Part shown: positions 45,632 to 54,700 of the stretch, in pieces
How the letters are laid out: each line of letters starts with the position of its first letter
Numbering within the stretch: position 1 is the stretch's first letter
Assembly: GCA_949284445.1 (NCBI GenBank)
Contig: CASDVP010000001.1
Location: 124,001-188,000, forward strand
Length of the DNA: 64,000 bases
Source of the DNA: an uncultured Bacillota bacterium
GTDB taxonomy: Bacteria; Bacillota_I; Bacilli_A; RFN20; CAG-288
Reading direction: 5' to 3'
Program-made: the position numbers and the translations under genes
Notes under the pieces: model-generated
Database searches by the model: none
Told to the model about the DNA's origin: nothing
What the model saw: only the letters and a program-made list of their open reading frames with translations

Positions 45632-46622
45632 TCATAGTCGGTTTATCACTATCAAAAGGATAGATAATCTTCATCTTGTGTCTTATCAAGTCATATAACT
45701 TATGCATTCTTAATATCTCTGAATGAGGTAAATAAGGAGATTCTAGCAAGCCTTTTTCGATGGCTTCTTTACATGCTAATAATTCATATTCATATCCGTT
45801 CACTTCTTCGTGAATATTGATTGTTTTGATCAGATCACTATTATTTAAGAACACTTTGATCTCTAAAGGATTATTGATGTTATCAACCTCGATATAACCT
45901 TTAGTTCCTTGGATGATTCCTTTCTTATCAGAGAAAGAACTCATTGAACAGGTGATCGAAGCGATGATATTGTTTGGATAAATGAGTGTGATCACATCAC
46001 TTTCATCTAGATGTTTATCGGTAGTTATACAGCTAGCTTCAACTTTTATCGGATCGCCTTGAACAAACATTGAAACAAAATGGATCGGATATACACCTAA
46101 ATCTAAAAAGACACCTCCACCTTTTATAGGATTTAACATCCGATCTTTGAATTCGATATTATAACTTAAATCTGCTCTGACAGCTTTGATGTCACCGATC
46201 ACACCTAATTCTAATAATTCAGAGATGATCTTTCTTGAAGGCATGTATCTGGTCCACATAGCTTCAGCAACAAAGGTTTCATTTCTCTTTGCTAATTTTA
46301 ATAGACGCTCTGCTTTTTTATAATCGGTAGTAAAAGGTTTTTCACATAAAACAGGTTTGAGGTTATAGAGTGCGAGTGTGACATACTGCTCATGATAAGA
46401 ATGAGGAGTAGCGATATAAACCAAATCGACATTTCGGCGCTTGATCAAAGAATCACCACTACCGCAAGCGACTTGTGCGTGATATTTTTCTTTGAATGCT
46501 TCCGCTTTTTTTAAGTTGGTAGAAGCTACCGCATAGAGATAAATGCCTTTATCATTCAAACGATTTATCGTCTCTGCCATGGTGCTACCCATTCTACCTA
46601 AGCCGATTATTCCGATATTCAT
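45624..46622 (-). CDS. Gfo/Idh/MocA-family NAD(P)-dependent oxidoreductase
   Basis: A 332-residue protein with an N-terminal Rossmann fold (IGIIGLGRMGSTMAETI) and the family signature LCEKPFTTDYKKAERLL containing the catalytic Lys. The C-terminal alpha/beta domain has GGGVFLDLGVYPIHFVSMF with a candidate catalytic His. It probably acts on a sugar or dihydrodiol. Its stop overlaps pdxK convergently, with no terminator between. The substrate cannot be told. Confidence 0.85.
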   Translation of the reverse strand: MNIGIIGLGRMGSTMAETINRLNDKGIYLYAVASTNLKKAEAFKEKYHAQVACGSGDSLIKRRNVDLVYIATPHSYHEQYVTLALYNLKPVLCEKPFTTDYKKAERLLKLAKRNETFVAEAMWTRYMPSRKIISELLELGVIGDIKAVRADLSYNIEFKDRMLNPIKGGGVFLDLGVYPIHFVSMFVQGDPIKVEASCITTDKHLDESDVITLIYPNNIIASITCSMSSFSDKKGIIQGTKGYIEVDNINNPLEIKVFLNNSDLIKTINIHEEVNGYEYELLACKEAIEKGLLESPYLPHSEILRMHKLYDLIRHKMKIIYPFDSDKPTMIN

Positions 46623-46881
46623 ATTTTTTTCTTCTCGATAATTTTACTATAAACATAAGAGTAAAAAACATTGCTATTATTAGTTTTATTATTGATAAAT
46701 TGATGAGGAAAAATATGAAAAGAAGATAAACAACTATAATCAAATTCGAATTATAGTCTGATTTATCTAAAACTAGTCCTATTAATGTTGTTCATAAGAT
46801 AAACAACATATGAATTAAAAGCTGATTTATGTGTTAGTTTTTGCGTAAAAGCCAATCAAAAAATTTCTCTTTTCAGTCTCT

Positions 46882-47037
46882 TTATTTAACAAGTTTAGGA
46901 AAAAGCGCCCATCTGATCTTACAATTAGGATACTTGGCTTCAATCAATTTTCTTGCTTGAGTTGAATCTGCAGCAAAAACTTCTTCACGAGTTCTCATAT
47001 TATTTACATAGAGCTCACCAACATATTTATTCATCAT
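46882..47037 (-). CDS. Conserved-looking 51-residue small protein
   Basis: An ATG at 47037 follows a strong AAAGGAGGGCAGGTG site. The protein begins MMNKYVGELYVNNMRTREEV and continues with FAADSTQARKLIEAKYPNCK and RWALFPKLVK. It has balanced amino-acid composition, no membrane segment and no known motif. The pattern of an extended start, TREEVFAADSTQARKLI helix and basic WALFPK end looks like a small protein of ASCH/YlqD size but I recognise no family. It sits alone between the oxidoreductase and the kinase. Confidence 0.7.
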   Translation of the reverse strand: MMNKYVGELYVNNMRTREEVFAADSTQARKLIEAKYPNCKIRWALFPKLVK

Positions 47038-47173
47038 AACACCTGCCCTCCTTTTATCTCAGACGCTTTTATTGTATCACCTAAAGACAAAAATAATGAG
47101 GCTCGATAAAAATTTGTACTATTACTAATCTCTTTATAATCAAGCTAAATTGATCAGTTAGGTTTCATATTTA

Positions 47174-48058
47174 TTATTTAGAGATCAGATCAGACAACTT
47201 ATTAGAAGTTGATATCGGGCTTTGTAAAATGACTTGTGATACCTTGATTCCAAAACTCACAGCCTCTTTTAATGATGAACCTTTATGTAATTCATGAATG
47301 ATACCTGCAAACAAGCCATCGCCAGAACCGCTGGTGTTGATGATGTTATCAATCTTAGGAACTGAGATAGATTCAACATGAGATGCTTCACCGATATAAA
47401 TCGGATCAGAGCCTTGGCTGATGACGACCTGTTTAACACCGAGGTTTAATAGATCAGTGACTAGTTCTTCAGCATTTGCATGTTTATTTAAAAGATATCT
47501 AGCTTCGATGATATTACATTTTAACAGTTGGATTTTGTTCAGGTTGTCTTTCAAGCGAATGATTTTATTTGCAGAAACACCTTCAACATAAAATTTGGTA
47601 ACAGACAACTTTTCAAATAGAAAATTCAATATTTGTTGATTGATATTTGTATCTATAACAATTTCTTTTTTGGTTGATAAAATTGGTAAAAATGGTTCTA
47701 ATTGTTCAACCTTCATCTGGTCGTAGATATCAGATGCACAAATAGCGACCTTCAAATCACCATCACTATCGTGTATAGCTAAGTAAGTAGAAGTCGGAAG
47801 ATCAGATTTGATATTGAGGAGATCAATTTTTAAATCGCGCAATTCTTTTTTGATCACATCTCCGTGCACGTCATTTCCGATCGCAGTTAAAAATGACACT
47901 TGGTCACCTAGATAACTTAAATCGACAGCGATGTTACGAGAGACGCCGCCAGGTGCTGAATATAATTTACCGATGTTGGAATCCTTTTCGATCAAGGGAT
48001 TATAAGAAAAGGCGGTCATATCATAGTTACAACCGCCTATAATGAATATTTTATTCAT
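47174..48058 (-). CDS. PfkB-family carbohydrate kinase, pseudouridine-kinase-like
   Basis: A 294-residue ribokinase-fold enzyme. Substrate-side motif APGGVSRNIAVDLSYLG resembles PsuK pseudouridine kinases (GGVxRN), and the catalytic anion-hole motif is NTSGSGDGLFAGI. The start overlaps the nusG stop (TAATG), placing it in the rpmG-secE-nusG operon where rplK is normally found. No psuG-type glycosidase is nearby. Kinase class is firm; the substrate is inferred. Confidence 0.82.
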   Translation of the reverse strand: MNKIFIIGGCNYDMTAFSYNPLIEKDSNIGKLYSAPGGVSRNIAVDLSYLGDQVSFLTAIGNDVHGDVIKKELRDLKIDLLNIKSDLPTSTYLAIHDSDGDLKVAICASDIYDQMKVEQLEPFLPILSTKKEIVIDTNINQQILNFLFEKLSVTKFYVEGVSANKIIRLKDNLNKIQLLKCNIIEARYLLNKHANAEELVTDLLNLGVKQVVISQGSDPIYIGEASHVESISVPKIDNIINTSGSGDGLFAGIIHELHKGSSLKEAVSFGIKVSQVILQSPISTSNKLSDLISK

Positions 48059-48810
48059 TATTGATTTAAATAATTGTTTTCTTGAACCTTTTCAATCTCA
48101 GAGAATTTAGCGACGATAGAATTTGGACGACCGAAGAGAGTGATCTGAACAGTGACTTCATTGGTATCAGTGTTGACAGCTTCGATAGTTCCTTCAGCAT
48201 CAGCAAAGGTACCGGAAAGAATTTTGATAGTGTCACCGACTTTATAATCAGAATACATATCAGGATCTTCGATATGCATTCTCTTCAAGACAGGTTCGAT
48301 CTCCTCGCGAGGGATTGGGAAAGGCTTAGCACCTTTACCAGATGAACCGGTGATACCTGAAACACCAGGAGTGTTTCTAACGACGAACCAAGTCTCATCA
48401 GTCATGATCATTTCGACAAAGATATAACCAGGATAGTAATTCTTTACTTTAACTTTAGGAATCATTTTACCGGTCTTTTTATCTTTGGTGTATTTAGGCT
48501 TGCCGTTTTCGTCTAAAACAGGCTCTTCGTATTCAGCACAAATGACACGGAAGATTTTATCTTCCATATTCATTGATTTGGCTCTTTTCTCAAGCATGTC
48601 TTTGACTTGTCTTTCTCTCATGGCGAAAGTGTTGATGACATACCAAGCTTTTTCTGGTAATTCACCATCATCGTCTTTCTTTTCGTCAGGATTGACTTCA
48701 CCGATCAATGGATTGATGGTGTATTTGTGTTGTTCAGGAGCTAAAGCTTTTTCGACTGATGTTTCTGAACCAGCATCTGTTAAAACGTTATCTTCTTTAT
48801 CGATAATCAT
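48058..48810 (-). CDS. nusG: Transcription termination/antitermination factor NusG
   Basis: A 250-residue NusG with an extra acidic N-terminal stretch of about 50 residues (to ELPEKAWYVINTFAMRERQV). The NGN domain includes an insert (DENGKPKYTKDKKTGKMIPK) before KVKNYYPGYIFVEM, then the family motif RNTPGVSGITG. The C-terminal KOW domain is VGDTIKILSGTFADAEGTIEAV and VQITLFGRPNSI. It modulates pausing and couples RNA polymerase to ribosomes. It overlaps secE by four bases and the kinase by one codon. Confidence 0.94.
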   Translation of the reverse strand: MIIDKEDNVLTDAGSETSVEKALAPEQHKYTINPLIGEVNPDEKKDDDGELPEKAWYVINTFAMRERQVKDMLEKRAKSMNMEDKIFRVICAEYEEPVLDENGKPKYTKDKKTGKMIPKVKVKNYYPGYIFVEMIMTDETWFVVRNTPGVSGITGSSGKGAKPFPIPREEIEPVLKRMHIEDPDMYSDYKVGDTIKILSGTFADAEGTIEAVNTDTNEVTVQITLFGRPNSIVAKFSEIEKVQENNYLNQ

Positions 48811-49088
48811 AATAAGATACCTCCACTGATATAACTAACTAAAGCAGCTACCGCCTCTCCGGTAGAACTATCTGCTGCCTCTCCGGCATTTGACGCAGAT
48901 GGGAAGGCGATTTGGAAAGCTCTATTGATTTGGATAGCTAACCAATCTGATCCCCAAGTGACTAAAGCAGAGACGATGGCGATAACTAGAACTACGCCGA
49001 CAGCTGTCCATAATACTTTTCTATTTGGCCAACGAATTCTTCTGGCTTCTTCTCCGACACCACGGAAGTAACGAGTGATTTTGTTCAT
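48807..49088 (-). CDS. secE: Preprotein translocase subunit SecE
   Basis: A 93-residue SecE. The amphipathic helix and membrane segment are FRGVGEEARRIRWPNRKVLW and TAVGVVLVIAIVSALVTWGSDWLA. It stabilises SecY in the translocon. A C-terminal Ala/Ser/Glu-rich extension of about 30 residues (from FPSASNAGEAADSS, ending in a second hydrophobic stretch) is longer than in most bacteria. It sits between rpmG and nusG, overlapping nusG by four bases. Confidence 0.93.
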   Translation of the reverse strand: MNKITRYFRGVGEEARRIRWPNRKVLWTAVGVVLVIAIVSALVTWGSDWLAIQINRAFQIAFPSASNAGEAADSSTGEAVAALVSYISGGILL

Positions 49089-49090
49089 AT

Positions 49091-49237
49091 TTATTTACCT
49101 TCCTTGTGAAGTGTGTATTTACCGCATTTCGGACAATATTTATTGGTTCCTAGACGGGTAGCATCGCCTTTCTTTTTGGAAGCATTATAGTTTCTTGCTC
49201 CACATTCTGTACAAACCAATGCAACTTTTTCTCTCAC
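49091..49237 (-). CDS. rpmG: 50S ribosomal protein L33
   Basis: A 48-residue zinc-ribbon form of L33: two CxxC pairs (VCTECGARNY and YCPKCGKYTLH). The start is GTG at 49237 because it gives the family N-terminus (VREKVALVC) and has GAGGTG seven bases upstream; a longer frame upstream has no support. It heads the rpmG-secE-nusG operon. Confidence 0.95.
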   Translation of the reverse strand: MREKVALVCTECGARNYNASKKKGDATRLGTNKYCPKCGKYTLHKEGK

Positions 49238-49264
49238 AGTAAAACACCTCAAAAATAAGTCAAG

Positions 49265-49321
49265 AAAAAAACCCTTTGACGGGTTTAGAAAAATTATAGA
49301 TGAAAACGAAGCAAAAATCAA
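49265..49321 (-). promoter_or_regulatory. rpmG operon promoter with hairpin at the start site
   Basis: On the minus strand TTGATT (49321-49316), a 17-base spacer and TATAAT (49298-49293) form a near-ideal promoter. The start site falls near 49286, which is the first base of a hairpin AAACCC-GTCAAA-GGGTTT (49286-49269) followed by a T-run. The hairpin can end transcripts from the upstream VWA operon. It also gives the rpmG mRNA a 5' stem-loop. Confidence 0.75.
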
Positions 49322-49409
49322 AGAAATATTTATATATGTTTATATTTATATATATAGAGTTTTAAGTCGATTGAACAAAAAAATATTTCTTAGAGAGAAT
49401 CAGATGCAA

Positions 49410-50645
49410 TCATGATTTTATGTGTATTGTAGTACCATATTCAGGATTTCTTTCACTCTCAGTTATCAACCATAAAACTGGTAGGAATTTAAATTCATCA
49501 GATTTAGGAAATTCTAAATAACCATCGGTTAATACGACAAAGCATCGGATGTCATCTAATATAGAGAAAACTTTATTTAGCGGTTGTGATAAACTTGTTC
49601 CACCGCCTCCTTTAAGATCGATTTTTTCAACATCCTTCATATCAGAAAATTCAGTGAGGCTTTTTAATTCCACATCAAAAAGAGCGATATAACAATTTAT
49701 AAAGTTTTTAAACTGTGACACTACACCGCTTATCTCTGAAAAGAAAGTCGTGAGGAATTTTCTAGAGATGGAACCTGAGACGTCAATAAAAAAGACGATG
49801 TTCTGTAGTTTATATTCTATTTCGTTAAAAGCGGGTAAAAAGAAGTCATAGTCTTGATATCTGCTATCCGGTGGACAAAAACTATAGTCATTTATCTCTT
49901 CTTGAATGAATTCTTGTAAAGCTATGCGCCAATTAACCTGTGGTTCGTTCAACTCGTTTATCTTTAAAGCGATAGATTTTGGAAGATTCCCAGGATATAA
50001 AGAAATATGGTTTCTCTTGTCTTTTTCTCTCTTGCTCAAGTATGTTTCTGCAGCGGATTTGATGAGAGCATCCCAGTCTTTTTCTTCATCTAAAATCGTG
50101 TTTTGATCATCATCTCCATACAAAGGCCAATAAGAATGATTATCGATGGTTAAAATTTTCTGACTCTTTTTCTTTTTTGCAGTGTTTTTATTCAACATCT
50201 CGTACACTTGTTCAGCTGTGTAGAGATATCCTTCTTTGCCGTCAGGTGCTAAATGCATCGCTTCGCTAGGATGAGAACTGTTTTTATAAAATTGAAAACT
50301 TTTCTTGTCTAAAGAATAGAGAATATTAGAGTTGACGACGATATCACAAGCGATATTAAACAGATTGGGATCAGCTTTTATTCCACGATAGCAATGTTTT
50401 AAAACAATGTGCATTATTTCGTGCAACATGACGAATTCGATTTCATCATCAAGAAGATTGCTTATAAACTCTGGATTAAAATAGATTCCTTTAGCATCAG
50501 TATAAGCTGTATCACATGAAGAAGTGAGACCTAGTTTAGTTTTCATCAAGAGGACACCGAAAAAGCCATGTTTTACTAGAATGTTTATTCTGGTCATCAA
50601 CAGTCTTTTGATCTGGGCTTGCAATTGTTCTTTATTTAACGGCAT
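49410..50645 (-). CDS. Metallopeptidase-like / VWA domain protein (DUF2201 type)
   Basis: A 411-residue protein with two parts. The N-terminal putative metallopeptidase region contains the zinc motif HEIMHIVLKH (HEIMH at 75-79). The C-terminal VWA-like domain begins VFFIDVSGSISRKF near residue 286 with the DxSxS metal-adhesion motif, then KGGGGTSLSQPL and FVVLTDGYLEFP. This two-part architecture is known beside MoxR ATPases. Its ATG overlaps the MoxR gene by 14 bases. No signal peptide is seen, so it is cytoplasmic. It is the third gene of the helicase operon. Confidence 0.85.
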   Translation of the reverse strand: MPLNKEQLQAQIKRLLMTRINILVKHGFFGVLLMKTKLGLTSSCDTAYTDAKGIYFNPEFISNLLDDEIEFVMLHEIMHIVLKHCYRGIKADPNLFNIACDIVVNSNILYSLDKKSFQFYKNSSHPSEAMHLAPDGKEGYLYTAEQVYEMLNKNTAKKKKSQKILTIDNHSYWPLYGDDDQNTILDEEKDWDALIKSAAETYLSKREKDKRNHISLYPGNLPKSIALKINELNEPQVNWRIALQEFIQEEINDYSFCPPDSRYQDYDFFLPAFNEIEYKLQNIVFFIDVSGSISRKFLTTFFSEISGVVSQFKNFINCYIALFDVELKSLTEFSDMKDVEKIDLKGGGGTSLSQPLNKVFSILDDIRCFVVLTDGYLEFPKSDEFKFLPVLWLITESERNPEYGTTIHIKS

Positions 50646-51771
50646 TAAATAATTTTCCTTTGGTGCGTAACCAGTCTCTAAACTCGGTTAATTTTAATAA
50701 TTTTTCACGATAATTATCTTCGAAGTAAAGATAATCATTGATCAATAAATATGAAAAATCTGCAGGTAAATATTCTTGTGCATAGCCGATAGAATTTGCA
50801 ATCTGTTTCATATCGTCTTTATGTGAATAAGCGTATGAAGACATCGAAGATACTAGAGCATAAAGAGCATCGACTTGTTTAGGGGCTGATGTACATTTTC
50901 CATCGAAAATATCTTCTATCGTTGGCAATTGATTGTAGATTTTACAATATTGATAAAATTCAGTGGTTAGACCGACAGAGATCAAGCCTTCGATCAGAGG
51001 TCTAGCTTTCTTTAAGTCTAGGCAGATGTGATTCAAAATGTTGGAAACCATCTCCCAAGTTCTTGGCGTAGCATAAGCAAGAAAATCATTATCAGTCGAA
51101 AAGTCATTTAAATAATTAGTGTGGAAAGACAAAAAGCCGATAACTTTTTCATTGATATGATTTTTGATAGCCCAGCGTTTGAAAGAGAGAAAATCTGCTT
51201 TGATCTCTATGTGCATCAATCTGTTTGATAAGGCTTTTGGCATCTTGTTAGCAATTGATCTATCAGAAGCGCGGTTACCAGCTAAAAAGACGATACAATT
51301 ATCAGGCAATTTATGTTCACCGACCGTGCGATCTAATGTTATTTGATAGGCGGATGCTTGCACAGAACTAGGAGCAGCGGTCACTTCATCTAGAAACAGA
51401 ATATTGACGACATCATCACTAGTATCCATATCAAAGATCTTAGGTTTAAGCCATATCGCTAAAGTTCTATCTTTATTGAACGTTGGTATACCCCTTAAAT
51501 CAACAGGATTGAAAAGAAGCAATCTCACATCAGTGATGTGAACTTTTTTCTTTGTTTTCTCTTCAATTTCTGCAGCGATTTCTCTGATCGCTTGTGATTT
51601 ACCAACGCCTGGCGGACCCCATAACATTGTAGACGGGAATAATCTGAGTTCTAAATGATTTTCGATCAATTTGATATAGTTTTCAGCTAATAAATCGACT
51701 GCATCAGAAACAGATAGATTAGGAATAGTAGGATCATGTAATGTATTATTTATTTCACTCTTCATTTTCAT
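50632..51771 (-). CDS. MoxR-type AAA+ ATPase
   Basis: A 379-residue ATPase. Walker A is GPPGVGKS (residues 52-59), Walker B is NILFLDEV (about 123-130), followed by TAAPSSVQASAYQITLDRTV and sensor 1 in VFLAGNRASDRS. The C-terminal lid and tail are helical. MoxR ATPases act as chaperones that insert metals or remodel targets together with VWA proteins. It overlaps the helicase gene by 17 bases and the VWA gene by 14, so all three are coupled. Confidence 0.9.
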   Translation of the reverse strand: MKMKSEINNTLHDPTIPNLSVSDAVDLLAENYIKLIENHLELRLFPSTMLWGPPGVGKSQAIREIAAEIEEKTKKKVHITDVRLLLFNPVDLRGIPTFNKDRTLAIWLKPKIFDMDTSDDVVNILFLDEVTAAPSSVQASAYQITLDRTVGEHKLPDNCIVFLAGNRASDRSIANKMPKALSNRLMHIEIKADFLSFKRWAIKNHINEKVIGFLSFHTNYLNDFSTDNDFLAYATPRTWEMVSNILNHICLDLKKARPLIEGLISVGLTTEFYQYCKIYNQLPTIEDIFDGKCTSAPKQVDALYALVSSMSSYAYSHKDDMKQIANSIGYAQEYLPADFSYLLINDYLYFEDNYREKLLKLTEFRDWLRTKGKLFNAVK

Positions 51772-54700
51772 TAACTCCTAATTTTTTATCTATTTTTTCT
51801 AGACGATCTTCTAATTGACTAATCTTTCCAATATAAGGTGATTTCTGATTGATGATCTCAGTTAATTTTGTGATTCTTGTTTGAAGATTTTTAATATTCT
51901 CTTTTTTTAATTTGATGAGTTCAGGCATGTTTTTGAAGAAAAATTCTAAGTGAACTAGTTCTCTATTTTCAGTGTGACCTAATGTGATTTTATATTCAGA
52001 AGTTTTAGAACAAGCTAAGACGAACGGATCTTCTTTTTTCATGAAGGAAGGAGACTTTATTTCAAATCCTTTATAATTAAATAACAGATCTTTATTGATT
52101 TGGAAGACATCCTTCAGTGAATGTTCGTATAAAGTCGCTCTAAATTTTTTCTTAGTTTCATCATCGTAATCTGCCTCATAACTCTTATATGTCTTATAGT
52201 CATCTTCGATGTTCTTTAATTTTTCCTGTTCATATTTGATTGTGCTTGGCAGATTATAAAGCTCTTGTTTGCTTCTTTGAATGTTCATAACATAGTTTTT
52301 TTGCAATAATTTGTTTTGATTCAGTTGATTGAATAATTCAACTCTTTCTTTGATTGTCGGATCGCCGATCGCTAATGCTTTGATCTCTGAATAATTAAGA
52401 ACCACTTCATCGATATCATCGCCATCACGAACGACTATTGAATCGGAAAGGAGTTGAGAGATAAAGGATTGTTTAGTCTCTAATAATTGCCAAGAATATG
52501 AATCAAAACTGCCCTCAGTCACATAACGATATATTTCGATGTAATTATTCGTATTTCCTTCTCTTAAAATACGACCCTCGCGTTGAATCATATCTGCCGG
52601 TCTCCAAGGGACATCAAGATGATGAATAGCAAACAATTGATCTTGAACATTAACACCGATACCTAATTTAAAGGTTGAACCGATCAAGACACGAATAGTT
52701 CCTTTTCTGACAGCAGCAAATAGCTTATCTCTTTTAGAATCGGATGTCGCATCATGAACAAAAGCGATCTCTTCAGGCTTTACACCTTTTTGAACAAGTA
52801 ATCTTTTCATCTCATCGTAGATATTAAATTTTGTCTTAGGTGTTGATACATCACAGAAGATGAGCTGTGCACTCTTTTTATAAGATGTATTTAAGTAAAT
52901 CTTATAAACGATGTCAGCACATTTTGCTACTTTAGATTCGGGATAGAAAGAAGCGGTCGGTTTTACTAATCTTAAATCAAGAGCCGCTTTTCTTCCATCA
53001 GTTGTCAATTTCAACATGTTATCATCTTTTATATTCACATCATGATTTCTGATAGCATCAGCTCTTTCAGTGATTTCTTTTAAGAATTTTTTAAATTCAT
53101 CGCTTTTTGGAGTGATGATATCTTTATAACCAGAGAAATTTGGTAAATCTTCTTTCTTTAATGAGTGTAAATCAATAATAGATGAGAAAATAGTTGCTAA
53201 TTCAGGAAGATTATGGAAGCGTGAAAAACGTGATACTACTCTATATCCACTAGTATCAACATCTACTTCGAACGCAGTTCTCTTTTCAGCAAACATGCCA
53301 AGCCAATCAGCAAAGCTTTTGATTCCTAAAAGATTCAGTTCACCTGCTTGAAGATAAAATTGCATATTATAAACATCAGTTATAGAGTTGGTGATAGGTG
53401 TGCCAGTAGCAAAGACCACACGACCATCCCCATCTTGAATAAAGCGAACTTTGTTTAATAAGTCTTCGCATTTTTTAGATCTAGAGCTTGCGATACCTAA
53501 AGCTTGAGTGCTACCACAAACACTTAAATTTTTAAAATTGTGGGCTTCATCAACAAATAATGCATCAACGCCTAAATCCTGAAAACAAAGATATGATGGT
53601 TGAATGTTCTTAGCAAGCATCTGCTGCTGTGTATTTGAATCTCTAAATGGAATTAAAGTGAATGAAGAATAAGCCATGATGATAGCGTCATAATCATTAT
53701 CTTTTATCAGTTTTAAAGTGGCTTGTCTTTTTGATGGACCAAATTGAGATGGTTTGATGACCAAAACGTTTACTTTTTCATACATCTTTTTGAAGAAGTC
53801 TAACCATTGGTTTTCAATGTTGTTAGGAACAATGATCATGGGCTTTTTGCTGATATGCATTCTTCTTAATTCCATACAGGCAGCGATCATTTCTAATGTC
53901 TTACCAGAACCCACATCGTGCGCTAATAGTGTATTGGGAGAAAAGATGATTCTAGCTACAGCATTTTTCTGATAATCTCTCAAGATGATATTTTTAGATA
54001 AGCCTGGTAATTTAAGAAAAGATCCATCAAATTGTCTTTTAATGATAGAACCATATTTTTCAAAATATAAATCTCTAATATAATCAGATCTATCAGTATC
54101 GTTATTGATCCAATTGTGAAATTCTTCTAAGATGATCCTTTGTTTTTCTAAAGCTAATAAGGTTTCTGTTCGGTTTATTTTATATTTCTTTTTTCCATTT
54201 TCTGAAGACACATCATAAACTTTGATATCTTGGGAATTTAATGTCTTTTGAATGATTTCTAGTGCGGTGATTCTATTGGTTCCATAAGTGCCTTTATTTT
54301 CAACATTTGAATAGTCAAAACGATATCTGTTTTTATCATAAATCTTCCATAGACCTGTTCTTGAATCACGGGTAATTTTAGCATGTCTTGTGCTATAGTT
54401 AGAGACATTGATGTTTCCTAATAAGTGATTGATAAAAGAATTGATGATTGACTCCGGAAGCCATGGCGAACCGAGAGTGACATAAATTTTGTCGATTGGG
54501 ATTTTTTCAGGCATGATATTTTGTAGAGCTTTAACATTTCGTGTAAAAAGCTCTGGATATTTGAGCGCCTCTTTTTTTGCGATTCTCAATTTGTCATAGA
54601 TATTTCCAGATAAATATTGCTCACTAGTTTCCCAGCCTTTATATAAATCATTATTATATTTTTCAGGATTTTGATAGATAGAACCATCTAAAACTTTAAT

